Origin: Polaromonas sp.
GTDB taxonomy: Bacteria > Pseudomonadota > Gammaproteobacteria > Burkholderiales > Burkholderiaceae_C
NCBI GenBank assembly: GCA_028292745.1
Contig: JAQGLT010000101.1
Location: forward strand, 1-43,983
Direction: 5' to 3'
Length of the DNA: 43,983 nt
Numbering within the stretch: position 1 is the first letter of the stretch; each line of letters begins with the position of its first letter. The translations under genes were made by a program, and so were the position numbers. Of the stretch, positions 8,702 through 19,711 are shown piece by piece. Under the pieces are notes generated by a model. That model saw only the letters and a list, made by a program, of their open reading frames with translations. It was not told the origin of the DNA and did not search any database.

Positions 8702-9688
8702 ATGAGAGTCATTGAAATCACCTCTTTCGGCGCACCCGACGTACTGCGTCGGGGCGCGCGTCCCGCGCCCGAGCCTGCCGCCGGCGAAGTGCTCATCCGT
8801 GTCGCTGCTTCCGGCGTGAACCGGCCTGACGTGCTGCAGCGCATGGGCCACTACCCGGTGCCGCCCGGCGCTTCCGACATTCCCGGTCTTGAAGTTGCCG
8901 GCGAAATCGTTTCAGGCGACGCGCAGGCCATGGCCGCTGCCGGGCTGAAAATTGGCGACACGGTTTGCGCCCTGGTGGCTGGTGGCGGCTATGCTGAACT
9001 GTGCGTCGCGCCTGTCCTGCAGTGCCTGCCCGTGCCCAAAGGGCTCAGCATGGTGGAGGCGGCTTCGCTGCCCGAGACTTTCTTTACCGTCTGGAGCAAT
9101 GTGTTCGAGCGGGCGCACCTGCAAAAAGGGGAAACCCTGCTGATTCAAGGCGGCTCCAGCGGCATCGGCGTGACGGCCATCCAGATGGCCAAGGCGATGG
9201 GCGCGACCGTGCTGGTCACCGCTGGCAGCGACGAGAAGTGCGCTGCCTGCATAGCGCTGGGCGCCGACCACGCGATCAATTACAAAACCAGCGATTTCGC
9301 CGAAGAAGTCAAGAAACTGACGAACGGGCGGGGCGCCGATGTCATTCTCGACATGGTGGCCGGCAGTTATGTCAGCCGCGAAGTCGAGTGCATGGCTGAA
9401 GACGGCCGGCTGGTCATCATCGCGGTGCAGGGCGGCGTCAAGGCTGAATTCAATGCCGGGCTGGTGTTGCGCAAGCGGTTGACCATCACCGGCTCCACTC
9501 TGCGTCCACGTTCGCTGGAATTCAAGGCGGGCATTGCCAAGGCCTTGAAGGAAAAAGTCTGGCCCCTCATTGAGAGCGGTTCTATCAGGCCGGTCATCCA
9601 CAGCACCTTTGCCGCAGCCGATGCCTTCGGGGCACATGTGCTGATGGAATCGAATCAGCATATCGGCAAGATTGTCTTAACTTGGTAG
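8702..9688 (+). CDS. NAD(P)H-quinone oxidoreductase, zinc-less MDR family (PIG3-like)
   Basis: 328 aa. GroES-like N-terminal domain ([23 protein letters not shown]) followed by a Rossmann domain with GGSSGIG at residues 150-156; ends with HIGKIVLTW, characteristic of this family. Cys ligands of the zinc alcohol dehydrogenases are absent, so it belongs to the zinc-independent quinone reductase branch, which reduces quinones or enones with NADPH in the cytosol. The ATG at 8702 has no good Shine-Dalgarno and lies 11 nt after the repeat hairpin. tpiA begins 17 nt after its stop, so the two are probably co-transcribed. Confidence 0.92.
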   Translation: MRVIEITSFGAPDVLRRGARPAPEPAAGEVLIRVAASGVNRPDVLQRMGHYPVPPGASDIPGLEVAGEIVSGDAQAMAAAGLKIGDTVCALVAGGGYAELCVAPVLQCLPVPKGLSMVEAASLPETFFTVWSNVFERAHLQKGETLLIQGGSSGIGVTAIQMAKAMGATVLVTAGSDEKCAACIALGADHAINYKTSDFAEEVKKLTNGRGADVILDMVAGSYVSREVECMAEDGRLVIIAVQGGVKAEFNAGLVLRKRLTITGSTLRPRSLEFKAGIAKALKEKVWPLIESGSIRPVIHSTFAAADAFGAHVLMESNQHIGKIVLTW

Positions 9689-9705
9689 CGGAGAAATCCA
9701 AAAAA

Positions 9706-10461
9706 ATGAAAAAGCTGATCGCGGGAAACTGGAAAATGAACGGCAGCCTGGCTGCCAATGAAGAATTGCTGGCAGCGCTGGCGAAAGGACTGGAACAGCG
9801 CCCGTCTTGTGAAGTTGCTGTTTGCGTGCCTGCGCCTTACCTCATGCAAATACAAACCCTGAAATCAAAGTCTCCTGCGTTGGCGGCTGTTGCAGTGGGC
9901 GGGCAAGATGTTTCAGGCCACGCCGCAGGCGCCTATACGGGCGAAGTCAGTGCAGCCATGCTCAAAGAGTTGAACTGCCGTTTCGTGATCGTGGGCCATT
10001 CAGAGCGGCGCCAATACCATGCTGAAACCGACGCGCTGGTAGCCGACAAAACCAAGGCTGCCTTGGCGGAAGGCATTACACCTATTGTCTGTGTCGGTGA
10101 AACGCTGGCTGAGCGCGATGCTGGCCGAACCGAAGAGGTTGTCAAGCGCCAGTTGGCGGCTGTGATTCATACCAATGGTCACTGCATCAGTGAAGTGGTG
10201 GTGGCTTACGAACCGGTTTGGGCCATAGGAACTGGCAAGACAGCGTCGCCTGAAGATGCCCAGGCCGTGCATGCTGTGTTGCGGGCACAGCTGAAAGCGG
10301 CGACAGACCAGTCGGGCCGCATCAAGATTTTGTATGGCGGCAGTATGAATGCAGCGAATGCCGCCGCCTTGCTGGCGCAGCCCGATATCAATGGTGGCCT
10401 GATAGGCGGTGCTTCGCTCAAAGCCGCTGATTTTTTGAAAATAATTGCTGCTGCCAATTGA
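9706..10461 (+). CDS. tpiA: Triosephosphate isomerase
   Basis: 251 aa TIM barrel that interconverts dihydroxyacetone phosphate and glyceraldehyde 3-phosphate in glycolysis and gluconeogenesis. The start ATG 9706 gives [13 protein letters not shown]; an upstream in-frame GTG at 9682 overlaps the previous gene and is unlikely. Active-site residues: Lys in GNWKMN, His98 in VGHSERR, Glu169 in [12 protein letters not shown], and the phosphate loop YGGSMN. It precedes secG by 32 nt, an order typical of Burkholderiales. Confidence 0.98.
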   Translation: MKKLIAGNWKMNGSLAANEELLAALAKGLEQRPSCEVAVCVPAPYLMQIQTLKSKSPALAAVAVGGQDVSGHAAGAYTGEVSAAMLKELNCRFVIVGHSERRQYHAETDALVADKTKAALAEGITPIVCVGETLAERDAGRTEEVVKRQLAAVIHTNGHCISEVVVAYEPVWAIGTGKTASPEDAQAVHAVLRAQLKAATDQSGRIKILYGGSMNAANAAALLAQPDINGGLIGGASLKAADFLKIIAAAN

Positions 10462-10493
10462 TGCATGCAATTCGCTACTAATTAGGAATAAAT

Positions 10494-10904
10494 ATGAACA
10501 TGGTATTAACCGCCGTCCTCGCTGTGCAAATGCTTTCTGCCCTTGGAATGATTGGCCTGATCCTGGTGCAGCATGGCAAGGGCGCAGACATGGGTGCAGC
10601 GTTTGGCAGCGGAGGCTCTGGCAGCTTGTTCGGTGCCAGCGGCAGCGCCAATTTCCTGTCGCGCACGACGGGCATTCTGGCGGCTCTGTTTTTCGCATGT
10701 ACTCTATTGTTGGCCTATTTTGGAAACGCGCAGCCACGCACCGGCACCAGCGTTCTCGAAGGCGCAGCAGTGAGCGCGCCGGCAGTTCCTGCTTCAGGCG
10801 CAGCGCAAATTCCTGGTACTGCAGCACCGGCTTCGGCTGATCTGGCGACGCCTGTGCCGCCTGCAGTGCCCAGTTCTGGCGCCGCCCAGATCCCAACGAA
10901 ATAA
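10494..10904 (+). CDS. secG: Preprotein translocase subunit SecG
   Basis: 136 aa inner-membrane subunit of the SecYEG channel. Two membrane helices (about residues 4-25 and 58-77) flank the conserved cytoplasmic loop GKGADMGAAFGSGGSGSLFG and FLSRTTGILA. ATG 10494 is preceded by AGGA. The C-terminal tail (residues 80-136) is longer than in E. coli SecG, is Ala/Pro-rich and holds two copies of SGAAQIP (101-107 and 128-134). It is followed by tRNA-Leu with no obvious terminator between them. Confidence 0.95.
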   Translation: MNMVLTAVLAVQMLSALGMIGLILVQHGKGADMGAAFGSGGSGSLFGASGSANFLSRTTGILAALFFACTLLLAYFGNAQPRTGTSVLEGAAVSAPAVPASGAAQIPGTAAPASADLATPVPPAVPSSGAAQIPTK

Positions 10905-11018
10905 GATAATAAAGCTGGGTTCCAAGTAGAAAAATACTTGTTTCAGGGTAAACTCTAAGACTGCCTGGAAAGCGAAAAAAGCTTTGAAGTTCCTCGGCTA
11001 TCCAGGTCGTTAAATATT

Positions 11019-11103
11019 GCGGACGTGGTGAAATTGGTAGACACGCTATCTTGAGGGGGTAGTGGCGAAAGCTGTGCGAGTTCGAGTCTCGCCGTCCGCA
11101 CCA
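11019..11103 (+). tRNA. tRNA-Leu (anticodon GAG)
   Basis: Class II tRNA of 85 nt including encoded CCA (11101-11103). Acceptor GCGGACG pairs with CGTCCGC; the D-arm region contains GGTAGACAC; anticodon stem CTATC/GGTAG with loop TTGAGGG gives anticodon GAG; the long variable arm is AGTGGCGAAAGCT-like; the T-arm is GCGAGTTCGAGTCTCGC. It reads CUC and CUU leucine codons. It lies between secG and nuoA. Confidence 0.95.
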
Positions 11104-11162
11104 GATGACAAGCATAGATGGCAGCGCTTGCGCGTTGTTTTCGACTCAAACAGTGATCTCGT

Positions 11163-11196
11163 GCTAGCTTTGCAGGTAATTTGCAGAGCTAGTTTT
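11163..11196 (+). terminator. Terminator-like hairpin between tRNA-Leu and nuoA
   Basis: CTAGCTTTGCA (11164-11174) pairs with TGCAGAGCTAG (11182-11192), 11 bp with one wobble and a 7-nt loop, followed by TTTT (11193-11196). It lies only 29 nt before the nuoA ATG, leaving no room for a full promoter in between. It is therefore either the end of the secG-tRNA transcript with leakage into nuo, or an attenuator in the nuo leader. I see no strong sigma-70 promoter in 11104-11162. Confidence 0.65.
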
Positions 11197-11225
11197 ACGA
11201 GCGGCTTTCAGAAGTTGAATCCAAA

Positions 11226-11585
11226 ATGAACCTCGATCAATACCTTCCTGTTCTCCTGTTTATTTTAGTGGGAGTGGGTGTTGGCATTCTGCCGATGGTG
11301 CTCGGTCGTCTGCTGGGTCCGGTAAAGCCGGACAGCGAGAAGAATTCCCCTTATGAATGTGGCTTTGAGGCATTTGAAGATGCGCGCATGAAATTTGATG
11401 TGCGCTATTACCTTGTTGCCATTCTTTTCATTCTTTTTGACCTTGAAATTGCTTTTTTATTTCCCTGGGCGGTATCGCTTAGAGAAATTGGCCCGTTAGG
11501 CTTCTGGTCGGTCATGGTTTTTCTGGGCATTCTGGTCGTAGGCTTTGTCTATGAGTGGAAAAAGGGTGCGCTGGACTGGGAATAA
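11226..11585 (+). CDS. nuoA: NADH-quinone oxidoreductase subunit A
   Basis: 119 aa membrane subunit of proton-pumping complex I, located near the quinone site. Three predicted transmembrane helices: residues ~6-28, ~57-80 and ~88-110. Contains the family motif [11 protein letters not shown] and the loop PYECGFE. First gene of a complete nuoA-N operon, 32 nt before nuoB. Confidence 0.97.
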   Translation: MNLDQYLPVLLFILVGVGVGILPMVLGRLLGPVKPDSEKNSPYECGFEAFEDARMKFDVRYYLVAILFILFDLEIAFLFPWAVSLREIGPLGFWSVMVFLGILVVGFVYEWKKGALDWE

Positions 11586-11617
11586 AAGCCTTCCAAGGTT
11601 TTCCAAAAGGTACGGTT

Positions 11618-12097
11618 ATGTCACTTGAAGGTGTTTTCAAAGAAGGCTTTATGACCACGAGCTATGACTCGGTGGTGAATTGGGCTAAAACTGGCTCGCT
11701 TTGGCCTATGACTTTCGGTCTGGCTTGCTGCGCCGTGGAAATGATGCATGCTGGCGCTGCCCGTTACGATATCGATCGTTTTGGCATGCTTTTTCGCCCT
11801 AGCCCACGGCAGTCAGACTTAATGATTGTTGCTGGCACCTTATGCAACAAAATGGCTCCTGCCTTGCGCAAGGTTTATGACCAGATGGCCGAGCCTCGCT
11901 GGGTGATCTCCATGGGTTCTTGTGCCAATGGTGGCGGCTATTACCATTACAGCTATTCTGTAGTTCGCGGATGCGATCGAATCGTGCCTGTCGATGTTTA
12001 TGTGCCCGGCTGTCCACCTACTGCTGAGGCATTGCTTTACGGCATTATTCAATTGCAACAGAAAATCCGCCGCACCAACACGATTGCGAGGGCATGA
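11618..12097 (+). CDS. nuoB: NADH-quinone oxidoreductase subunit B
   Basis: 159 aa from ATG 11618 ([17 protein letters not shown]). Carries the N2 [4Fe-4S] ligands Cys37, Cys38, Cys102 and Cys132 ([20 protein letters not shown]), the terminal electron donor to quinone. It sits at the membrane junction with NuoC and NuoD. Its stop overlaps the nuoC start by 4 nt. Confidence 0.98.
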   Translation: MSLEGVFKEGFMTTSYDSVVNWAKTGSLWPMTFGLACCAVEMMHAGAARYDIDRFGMLFRPSPRQSDLMIVAGTLCNKMAPALRKVYDQMAEPRWVISMGSCANGGGYYHYSYSVVRGCDRIVPVDVYVPGCPPTAEALLYGIIQLQQKIRRTNTIARA

Positions 12098-12708
12098 TGA
12101 TGGTGCCGATCGCTCCGGTTTCTATTTCTCAGCTTGGAGAAACCATTGCTGCTGTTCTGGGAAGTAAGGCTAGAAGTGTCAAGATTGCACTGGGCGAAGT
12201 AACGGTCACGGTCGGTGCGGCTGATTATCTGGCGGTTGCAACTTTGCTGCGCGATGCGCCTGCATGCAAGTTCGAACAATTGCTTGACCTTTGCGGTCTG
12301 GATTATTCGGAATACAAAAACGGTCAGTACGATGGGCCGCGTTATTGTGTCGCGCTGCATTTATTGTCGATCAGTCTTAATCAGCGTGTCCGGCTTAAAG
12401 TGTTTTGTCCTGACGATGATTTTCCAATGGTTGATTCGATCAATGTAATCTGGAATTCGGCTAATTGGTTCGAGCGTGAAGCGTTCGATCTTTATGGCAT
12501 TATTTTTGAAGGGCACAACGATTTGCGGCGCATCCTGACGGATTATGGTTTCATTGGTCATCCTTTCCGCAAGGATTTTCCAACGACTGGGCATGTGGAA
12601 ATGCGCTACGACGCTGAGCAAAAACGTGTGATTTATCAGCCTGTCACCATTGAACCCCGTGAAATGATTCCGCGCGTGATTCGCGAGGAAAAGTACGGTG
12701 GTATTTAA
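12094..12708 (+). CDS. nuoC: NADH-quinone oxidoreductase subunit C
   Basis: 204 aa, separate from nuoD (fused in E. coli). Contains the 30-kDa subunit signature [29 protein letters not shown] and GHPFRKDFP. Three consecutive ATG codons (12094, 12097, 12100) are available; the first overlaps the nuoB stop. It is a soluble peripheral-arm scaffold subunit. Confidence 0.97.
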   Translation: MMMVPIAPVSISQLGETIAAVLGSKARSVKIALGEVTVTVGAADYLAVATLLRDAPACKFEQLLDLCGLDYSEYKNGQYDGPRYCVALHLLSISLNQRVRLKVFCPDDDFPMVDSINVIWNSANWFEREAFDLYGIIFEGHNDLRRILTDYGFIGHPFRKDFPTTGHVEMRYDAEQKRVIYQPVTIEPREMIPRVIREEKYGGI

Positions 12709-12734
12709 CAAGCAGTCCTTGCAAGAAATCTGAC

Positions 12735-13988
12735 ATGGCTGAAATTAAAAATTACACGCTGAATTTTGGACCGCAACATCCGGCTGCGCATGGCGTTTTA
12801 CGGTTGGTGTTGGAACTCGATGGTGAGGTGATTCAGCGTGCTGATCCACATATTGGCCTGCTTCACCGTGCAACGGAGAAGCTTGCCGAAAGCAAGACGT
12901 ACATTCAGTCCCTCCCTTACATGGACCGTCTTGACTATGTCTCGATGATGTCCAATGAGCATGCTTACTGCCTTGCCATCGAGAAATTGCTCGGCGTTGA
13001 TGTGCCCATCCGGGCGCAGTACATCCGTGTAATGTTTTCTGAAATTACCCGGTTGTTGAATCACCTGATGTGGCTGGGTGCGCACGGTTTGGATTGCGGC
13101 GCGATGAACATGCTGATCTATTGCTTTCGTGAGCGGGAAGTGCTGTTCGATATGTACGAAGCCGTCTCGGGTGCGCGTATGCATGCCGCCTACTTTCGTC
13201 CAGGCGGTGTTTACCGGGACCTGCCGGAGAGCATGCCGCAATACAAGACCAGCAAGATCAGAAATGCCAAGGCAATCGGTGCCTTGAATGAAAACCGCCA
13301 GGGTTCGCTGCTAGATTTCATCGATGATTTTGTGGCCAAATTTCCCAAACTGGTTGACGAATACGAAACGCTACTGACAGATAACCGCATTTGGAAGCAG
13401 CGCACTGTCGGTGTGGGAGTGGTGTCGCCTGAGCGTGCGCTCAATTTGGGCTTTACCGGGCCAATGTTGAGGGGCTCGGGCTTCGCGTGGGATTTGCGTA
13501 AACAGCAACCTTATGAAGTCTATGAAAAAATGGATTTTGATATTCCTGTAGGCAAAACCGGCGATTGCTATGACCGCTATCTGGTTCGTGTTGCCGAGAT
13601 GCGCGAGTCCAATCGGATTATCAAGCAATGCATTGACTGGTTACGGGTCAACCCTGGCCCAGTGATTACCAGTAATCACAAAGTAGCGCCGCCTGATCGG
13701 GAATCCATGAAATCCAATATGGAAGAGTTGATTCACCATTTCAAGCTTTTCACCGAAGGCTTTCATGTGCCTGAAGGTGAGGCTTATGCGGCTGTAGAGC
13801 ATCCAAAAGGCGAATTCGGTATTTATATCGTCAGCGATGGGGCAAATAAGCCCTACCGCCTAAAAATTCGTCCACCGGGTTTTTCGCATTTGGCTGCCAT
13901 GGATGAAATGGCGCGTGGGCACATGATTGCCGATGCTGTTGCCGTGATTGGCACGATGGACATCGTATTTGGTGAAATTGACCGTTAA
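12735..13988 (+). CDS. nuoD: NADH-quinone oxidoreductase subunit D
   Basis: 417 aa 49-kDa subunit forming much of the quinone pocket. N-terminus [15 protein letters not shown] with the conserved pocket His residues; [14 protein letters not shown]; ends with IVFGEIDR, the typical C-terminus. It is distantly related to the large subunit of NiFe hydrogenases but lacks metal-binding cysteines, as expected. 26 nt after nuoC, 5 nt before nuoE. Confidence 0.98.
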   Translation: MAEIKNYTLNFGPQHPAAHGVLRLVLELDGEVIQRADPHIGLLHRATEKLAESKTYIQSLPYMDRLDYVSMMSNEHAYCLAIEKLLGVDVPIRAQYIRVMFSEITRLLNHLMWLGAHGLDCGAMNMLIYCFREREVLFDMYEAVSGARMHAAYFRPGGVYRDLPESMPQYKTSKIRNAKAIGALNENRQGSLLDFIDDFVAKFPKLVDEYETLLTDNRIWKQRTVGVGVVSPERALNLGFTGPMLRGSGFAWDLRKQQPYEVYEKMDFDIPVGKTGDCYDRYLVRVAEMRESNRIIKQCIDWLRVNPGPVITSNHKVAPPDRESMKSNMEELIHHFKLFTEGFHVPEGEAYAAVEHPKGEFGIYIVSDGANKPYRLKIRPPGFSHLAAMDEMARGHMIADAVAVIGTMDIVFGEIDR

Positions 13989-13993
13989 ACCGT

Positions 13994-14491
13994 ATGAACT
14001 CTTCCATGATTTCAGAACAAACTAAAGCGCTTTTTGAGCGGGAAGTCGCTAAATACCCGGCTGGCCAAAAGCAGTCTGCCGTAATGGCATGCCTCGCCAT
14101 AATTCAACAGGAACATGGGTTTGTCAGTGCTGAAAGTGAGAAGTTGGTCGCCCGATACTTGGACATGGCCCCAATTGCCGTGCATGAGGTCACCACTTTC
14201 TACAACATGTATAACCAGCAGCCCGTAGGCCGCTACAAATTGAATGTCTGCACCAATTTGCCTTGCCAGTTGCGTGATGGTACCAAGGCCTTGCAGCATC
14301 TGGAGCGCAAGCTCGGAATTGCCATGGGTGAAACCACGTTAGATGGGTTTTTTACGCTACAGCAATCAGAATGCCTTGGCGCATGTGCGGATGCGCCAGT
14401 GATGCTGGTCAATGATATTCACATGTGCAGTTTCATGGGTAACGACAAGCTGGACCAGCTTATTGATGGCCTTAAATCGGTTGGGGCATAA
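13994..14491 (+). CDS. nuoE: NADH-quinone oxidoreductase subunit E
   Basis: 165 aa, 24-kDa thioredoxin-like subunit with the N1a [2Fe-2S] ligands Cys86, Cys91, Cys127 and Cys131 (C-x4-C-x35-C-x3-C, the exact family spacing). The start is MNSSMISEQ; an alternative ATG four codons later (MISEQ) is possible. It forms the NADH-oxidising module with NuoF, 5 nt downstream. Confidence 0.97.
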   Translation: MNSSMISEQTKALFEREVAKYPAGQKQSAVMACLAIIQQEHGFVSAESEKLVARYLDMAPIAVHEVTTFYNMYNQQPVGRYKLNVCTNLPCQLRDGTKALQHLERKLGIAMGETTLDGFFTLQQSECLGACADAPVMLVNDIHMCSFMGNDKLDQLIDGLKSVGA

Positions 14492-14496
14492 GTCTT

Positions 14497-15918
14497 ATGA
14501 CACTTTTCTCCCATTCAAATAACTCTACAGCAGCCCAGGGCGTGCTGTCGCAATTTGCGGCAACTGGTGTGCAGACCTGTTTTCATGGCCGGCACATCAA
14601 TCCGCAAATTCTTGCTGACCTTGATGGCATGAATTGGCATCTGAATGATTATGAAAAGCGCGGTGGCTATCAGGCATTACGCAAGATACTCGGGCAGGAC
14701 GGCGGGGCCGGACTGACGCCTGATCAGGTAATTGCCGAAGTCAAAGCGGCGAGCCTGCGCGGCCGTGGCGGTGCAGGATTCCCAACCGGGCTGAAGTGGA
14801 GTTTCATGCCACGCCAGTTCCCGGGTCAAAAATATCTGGTCTGTAATTCAGATGAGGGTGAACCTGGTACTTGCAAAGATCGCGACATCATGCAATACAA
14901 CCCGCACAGCGTGATCGAAGGTATGGCGATCGCGGCTTATGCAATGGGCATCAGCGTGGGGTACAACTATATTCACGGCGAAATTTTTGCCACCTATCAA
15001 CGTTTTGAGTCTGCGTTGGTTGAAGCACGGGCTGCAGGGTTGCTTGGTGAGGGTATTTTGGGCAGCAGCTTCAACTTTCAGCTACATGCGTCGCACGGTT
15101 TTGGTGCTTATATTTGCGGCGAGGAAACCGCATTGCTGGAATCTCTCGAGGGCAAGAAGGGCCAGCCAAGATTCAAGCCACCATTTCCGGCAAGCTTTGG
15201 TTTATACGGCAAGCCCACCACCATCAACAATACTGAAACGTTTGCTGCGGTGCCCTGGATCATTCGTAATGGCGGTGCTGCTTATCTTGAATGCGGCAAA
15301 CCGAACAATGGTGGAACCAAAATTTATTCCGTCTCTGGGGATGTCGAGTTGCCTGGCAACTATGAGGTGCCAATGGGGACACCTTTTTCAAAGCTGCTTG
15401 AACTGGCCGGCGGCGTGCGTAAGGGGCATACGTTAAAGGCTGTTATTCCGGGTGGTTCTTCATCCCCGGTGCTGCCCGCATCCATCATGATGGAATGCAC
15501 GATGGACTATGACTCCATTGCAAAAGCGGGATCCATGCTGGGATCGGGTGCGGTGATCGTGATGGACGATAGCCGGTGCATGGTGGAATCTCTCAAGCGC
15601 CTGTCTTACTTTTACATGCATGAGTCGTGCGGACAGTGCACTCCGTGTCGTGAAGGGACGGGCTGGTTGTGGCGGGTGGTGGACCGTATCCATACCGGGC
15701 TTGGCCGGCCGAGTGATATGGATCTGCTGAACTCAGTGGCAGACAACATCCAAGGCCGTACGATTTGCGCGCTTGGCGATGCTGCGGCAATGCCGGTGCG
15801 CGCCATGATCAAACACTATCGTCATGAGTTTGAAGCGATGATCCAGAAAAATACATCTCTGGCTGCAACATCTACGCTAGTGGTATCGCCACCAGGAAAC
15901 ACTGCTGCTCAGGCTTGA
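14497..15918 (+). CDS. nuoF: NADH-quinone oxidoreductase subunit F
   Basis: 473 aa, 51-kDa subunit that binds NADH and FMN. Glycine-rich nucleotide motif [13 protein letters not shown] at 89-101, a second segment [15 protein letters not shown] (116-130), and N3 [4Fe-4S] ligands Cys378, Cys381, Cys384 and Cys424. It has a longer tail ([19 protein letters not shown]) than E. coli NuoF. It is followed after 17 nt by nuoG. Confidence 0.98.
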   Translation: MTLFSHSNNSTAAQGVLSQFAATGVQTCFHGRHINPQILADLDGMNWHLNDYEKRGGYQALRKILGQDGGAGLTPDQVIAEVKAASLRGRGGAGFPTGLKWSFMPRQFPGQKYLVCNSDEGEPGTCKDRDIMQYNPHSVIEGMAIAAYAMGISVGYNYIHGEIFATYQRFESALVEARAAGLLGEGILGSSFNFQLHASHGFGAYICGEETALLESLEGKKGQPRFKPPFPASFGLYGKPTTINNTETFAAVPWIIRNGGAAYLECGKPNNGGTKIYSVSGDVELPGNYEVPMGTPFSKLLELAGGVRKGHTLKAVIPGGSSSPVLPASIMMECTMDYDSIAKAGSMLGSGAVIVMDDSRCMVESLKRLSYFYMHESCGQCTPCREGTGWLWRVVDRIHTGLGRPSDMDLLNSVADNIQGRTICALGDAAAMPVRAMIKHYRHEFEAMIQKNTSLAATSTLVVSPPGNTAAQA

Positions 15919-15935
15919 GGGTCGAAAGAAAATAT

Positions 15936-18083
15936 ATGGTTGAAATAGAACTCGACGGCCAGAAGGTGGAAGTGCTTGAAGGCAGCACGTTAATGCAAGC
16001 AGCTGAAAAAGCAGGAACCTATATTCCCCATTTTTGCTACCACAAGAAGTTAAGCATTGCAGCCAACTGCCGCATGTGCTTGGTTGATGTGGAAAAAGCA
16101 CCTAAACCCATGCCGGCATGCGCCACACCAGTGACCCAAGGTATGGTTGTGCATACGAAAAATGACAAAGCCATCAGGGCCCAAAAGGGTGTGATGGAGT
16201 TTTTGCTTATCAACCATCCGCTGGATTGCCCGATCTGTGATCAAGGTGGCGAATGCCAGCTGCAGGATTTGGCGGTCGGCTATGGTGCAGGTGAGTCGCG
16301 TTATCAGGAAGAAAAGCGCGTAGTGTTTCACAAAGACGTGGGACCATTAATCTCGATGCAAGAAATGAGTCGCTGCATACACTGCACCCGTTGCGTTCGT
16401 TTCGGTCAGGAAGTAGCCGGTGTCATGGAGTTGGGCATGTCTCATCGCGGCGAGCATGCTGAGATTGAGACATTTGTTGGCATGTCGGTTGATTCCGAGC
16501 TTTCGGGCAACATGATCGATCTTTGCCCGGTTGGCGCGCTGACCAGCAAGCCCTATCGCTACAGCGCACGTCCGTGGGAGTTGTCGCGGCGCAAATCGGT
16601 CAGCCCTCATGACTCGACGGGCAGCAACCTGATTGTTCAAGTTAAGCACGACAAGGTGATGCGTGTCTTGCCGCTTGAAAATGAGACCGTCAACGAATGC
16701 TGGCTTGCTGACCGTGACCGGTTTTCCTACGAAGCCCTGAACACCGATGACCGGTTGCTAAGTCCTATGCTTAAGCAAGGAGGCGAATGGAAAGCGGTTG
16801 ACTGGCAGACTGCGCTTGAGTATGTGGCCAATGGCTTGAAGCAGATTAAGGCTGAGTATGGCGCCCAGAGTATTGGCGCGCTGGTGAGCCCACACAGCAC
16901 CGTGGAAGAGTTGCAGCTAGTTGCTTCGCTGATGCGTGGTCTGGGCAGTGAGAACATTGACTATCGTCTGCGGCACGCTGATTTTTCACCTCCGACATCA
17001 GTTCACTGGCTTGGTACTTCGATTGCCTCCTTGTCGCACGTACAGCGTGTGCTCATAGTGGGTTCCAACCTGCGCAAAGATCACCCACTGTTTGCTCTGA
17101 GGATTCGTCAGGCTGTCCGGAATGGCTGTGCGGTAAATGCTATTGGTTCTATAGCGGAATTGCCATTTCCGGATGCGTGGGCCATGCCGCTTGCCAACAC
17201 AATCATGGCACCACCGGATGGGTGGGCGCAAACCCTGGCCGATATTGCGGCTGCGGTTGCCCAAGAAAAAGGTGTGGCGGCACCTGTTCCTGGCCGGGTG
17301 ACAGAGATTGCCAAAGCGATGGCTGTGTCATTGCTCGGTGGTGAGCGAAAGGCTATCCTCTTGGGTAATGCCGCAGCGCACCATGTCAATGCTTCTAATT
17401 TGTTGGAACTGGCAGATTGGATTGCAATACAGACATGCGCAACAGTCGGTTACCTGACGGAAGCTGCTAATACAGTTGGAGCACAACTGGTTAATGCCTT
17501 ACCAGGTGCTTCAGGAATGGATGCCGGCCAGATGTTGAACGGCAAGCTCAAGGCGGTTCTCTTGCTCAATAATGAACCAGAGTTCGACTCTGCTGTTGGA
17601 GACAGGGCGAGAACTTCGCTGAATTCAGCACAAATGGTGGTCACCCTGAATCCTTTCAAGGCCAACATGGATTTCAGCGATGTGCTGTTGCCGATTGCTC
17701 CCTTTACCGAAACGCCAGGGACTTTCGTCAATGCAGAAGGTCGCGTGCAAAGTTTTCATGCCGTGGTCAAACCTCGGGGAGAAACTCGTCCAGCCTGGAA
17801 GGTCTTGCGGGTGCTGGCTAACTTGCTTGAATTGCCTGGCTTTAATTTCGAATCGTCGCGCGATGTGCTTAATCAGGTTGCAGGCCTCAATTCAGAGCAA
17901 GTACCTGCAGACATGCTTCGTAAAGCAAGTTCCAGGCAGATAGAAATGCAAAAGGTCGCATCAGACGCTGTTCCAGTGGTCGCCAGCATTTACCAACTCG
18001 ATGGCTTGGTTCGGCGTGCTACCTCGCTGCAATTGACCGCAGATGGGCGCAAGGCAGCCGGTCTTAATGGGGCAGATGCATGA
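15936..18083 (+). CDS. nuoG: NADH-quinone oxidoreductase subunit G
   Basis: 715 aa from ATG 15936 ([16 protein letters not shown]); a TTG at 15915 would add seven residues and overlap nuoF. Cluster ligands: [2Fe-2S] Cys34, Cys45, Cys48, Cys62; His94-Cys98-Cys101-Cys107; Cys147-Cys150-Cys153-Cys197. The extra N7 cluster cysteines are absent, as in many bacteria. The C-terminal part has the molybdopterin-oxidoreductase fold without cofactor ligands. Overlaps nuoH by 4 nt. Confidence 0.97.
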   Translation: MVEIELDGQKVEVLEGSTLMQAAEKAGTYIPHFCYHKKLSIAANCRMCLVDVEKAPKPMPACATPVTQGMVVHTKNDKAIRAQKGVMEFLLINHPLDCPICDQGGECQLQDLAVGYGAGESRYQEEKRVVFHKDVGPLISMQEMSRCIHCTRCVRFGQEVAGVMELGMSHRGEHAEIETFVGMSVDSELSGNMIDLCPVGALTSKPYRYSARPWELSRRKSVSPHDSTGSNLIVQVKHDKVMRVLPLENETVNECWLADRDRFSYEALNTDDRLLSPMLKQGGEWKAVDWQTALEYVANGLKQIKAEYGAQSIGALVSPHSTVEELQLVASLMRGLGSENIDYRLRHADFSPPTSVHWLGTSIASLSHVQRVLIVGSNLRKDHPLFALRIRQAVRNGCAVNAIGSIAELPFPDAWAMPLANTIMAPPDGWAQTLADIAAAVAQEKGVAAPVPGRVTEIAKAMAVSLLGGERKAILLGNAAAHHVNASNLLELADWIAIQTCATVGYLTEAANTVGAQLVNALPGASGMDAGQMLNGKLKAVLLLNNEPEFDSAVGDRARTSLNSAQMVVTLNPFKANMDFSDVLLPIAPFTETPGTFVNAEGRVQSFHAVVKPRGETRPAWKVLRVLANLLELPGFNFESSRDVLNQVAGLNSEQVPADMLRKASSRQIEMQKVASDAVPVVASIYQLDGLVRRATSLQLTADGRKAAGLNGADA

Positions 18084-19159
18084 TTGATTCAATCTATGCG
18101 ACAGGACAGGGATTGATGGGCGGAATTTGGCCTGCGACTGTCTGGCCTGTTCTTTGGGTGCTTTTAAAGATAGTGGCAGTTTTGGTGCCACTGATGGGAT
18201 GCGTGGCTTATCTCACTCTGTGGGAACGGAAAGCCATCGGTTTCACTCAGGTCCGCGTGGGCCCCAATCGGATTGGTCCATTTGGCTTGCTGCAGCCGAT
18301 CGCTGATGCGCTCAAGTTGCTTACCAAAGAAATAATCATCCCGACGGCTTCCAGCAAGGGGTTGTTTGTACTCGGCCCAATCATGACCATCATGCCGGCG
18401 CTTGCCGCCTGGGCAGTAATCCCATTTGGGCCTGATGTTGTGCTGGCCAATGTCAATGCGGGTTTGCTATTTGTGATGGCCATCACCTCGCTTGAGGTCT
18501 ACGGCGTCATCATTGCCGGGTGGGCTTCAAATTCAAAATATGCTTTTTTGGGTGCGATGCGCGCTTCCGCGCAAATGGTGAGCTATGAAATCGCCATGGG
18601 GTTTTGTCTGGTTGTCGTGCTGATGGTCACTGGCAGCCTGAATATGACGGACATTGTGATGAGCCAAGGATCCGGTAGTGCTGCCAGCAAAGGGCTTACC
18701 TTCTTATCATGGAACTGGTTGCCATTGCTGCCGATTTTTGTTGTGTACTTCATCTCAAGCTTGGCCGAAACCAATCGTCATCCGTTCGACGTGGTGGAAG
18801 GGGAGTCCGAAATCGTCGCTGGCCACATGGTTGAATACTCGGGCATGTCGTTTGCGATGTTCTTCCTGGCCGAATACGCAAACATGATTCTGGTTTCTAT
18901 TCTGTGTGTTATTTTATTTCTCGGGGGCTGGCTGTCACCGATTGACAGCGCACTGTTCAATTGGATTCCCGGCTGGATCTGGCTGGGGCTTAAAACATTT
19001 GTGGTCGTCACCATCTTTCTGTGGGTCCGATCTACTTTTCCACGCTTCCGCTATGACCAAATCATGCGTCTGGGGTGGAAGATTTTTATTCCTGTGACAC
19101 TGGTCTGGCTGGTGGTCGTTGGGGCGTGGATGCAAACCCCTTACAACATCTGGAAATAG
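18080..19159 (+). CDS. nuoH: NADH-quinone oxidoreductase subunit H
   Basis: 359 aa, about eight transmembrane helices; forms the membrane side of the quinone tunnel. Conserved [21 protein letters not shown] near residues 50-70 and the charged loop [17 protein letters not shown]. The ATG overlaps the nuoG stop (ATGA), indicating coupling. Confidence 0.98.
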   Translation: MIDSIYATGQGLMGGIWPATVWPVLWVLLKIVAVLVPLMGCVAYLTLWERKAIGFTQVRVGPNRIGPFGLLQPIADALKLLTKEIIIPTASSKGLFVLGPIMTIMPALAAWAVIPFGPDVVLANVNAGLLFVMAITSLEVYGVIIAGWASNSKYAFLGAMRASAQMVSYEIAMGFCLVVVLMVTGSLNMTDIVMSQGSGSAASKGLTFLSWNWLPLLPIFVVYFISSLAETNRHPFDVVEGESEIVAGHMVEYSGMSFAMFFLAEYANMILVSILCVILFLGGWLSPIDSALFNWIPGWIWLGLKTFVVVTIFLWVRSTFPRFRYDQIMRLGWKIFIPVTLVWLVVVGAWMQTPYNIWK

Positions 19160-19169
19160 GCGAAAAGTC

Positions 19170-19667
19170 ATGTCTGCTGTTGCATCTGTTAAAGATTTCG
19201 TTTCGAGTTTCATGCTGTACGAGCTGTTCAAGGGCATGGCCTTGACCGGAAAGTACATGTTCAGTCGCAAGATTACGATTCAGTTTCCTGAAGAAAAAAC
19301 ACCGTTGAGCCCGCGCTTTCGCGGTCTCCATGCATTGCGCCGCTATGAAAACGGTGAGGAACGTTGTATTGCCTGCAAGCTTTGTGAGGCTGTGTGCCCG
19401 GCACTCGCCATTACCATCGAATCCGATGTGCGCGAAGACGGAAGCCGTCGCACTTCCCGATATGACATTGATTTGACCAAATGCATTTTTTGCGGCTTTT
19501 GCGAAGAAAGCTGCCCCGTCGATTCAATTGTGGAAACCAATGTGTTGGAGTATCACGGTGAAAAACGTGGCGATTTGTATTTCACCAAGGAAATGCTGCT
19601 CGCTGTAGGCGATCGCTATGAAACTGAAATTGCCGCTAACAGGGCAATCGATGCTAAATACCGCTGA
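19170..19667 (+). CDS. nuoI: NADH-quinone oxidoreductase subunit I
   Basis: 165 aa from ATG 19170 ([11 protein letters not shown]), 10 nt after nuoH; the frame is open further upstream but only through the nuoH tail. Two ferredoxin-type [4Fe-4S] motifs: Cys66-x2-Cys69-x2-Cys72-x3-Cys76 and Cys105-x2-Cys108-x2-Cys111-x3-Cys115 (clusters N6a and N6b), relaying electrons towards NuoB. The N-terminal amphipathic helix touches the membrane. Confidence 0.98.
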   Translation: MSAVASVKDFVSSFMLYELFKGMALTGKYMFSRKITIQFPEEKTPLSPRFRGLHALRRYENGEERCIACKLCEAVCPALAITIESDVREDGSRRTSRYDIDLTKCIFCGFCEESCPVDSIVETNVLEYHGEKRGDLYFTKEMLLAVGDRYETEIAANRAIDAKYR

Positions 19668-19711
19668 ATTGGTTTTTTCTCTCGCCTGCTCAATAAAGAA
19701 ACTACTCGACG

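Noticed and set aside
6940..8844. 634-codon open frame on the minus strand opposite pnp
   Set aside because: It mirrors the codon pattern of pnp, whose protein is unambiguous, and resembles no protein family; long antisense frames are common in GC-rich genes.
10462..10493. Possible fifth copy of the dispersed repeat between tpiA and secG
   Set aside because: Only a short GCTACTAATTAG fragment matches; too little to support.
10000..11115. 371-codon minus-strand frame over tpiA, secG and tRNA-Leu
   Set aside because: Runs antisense to three well-supported genes including a tRNA, with no recognisable domain.
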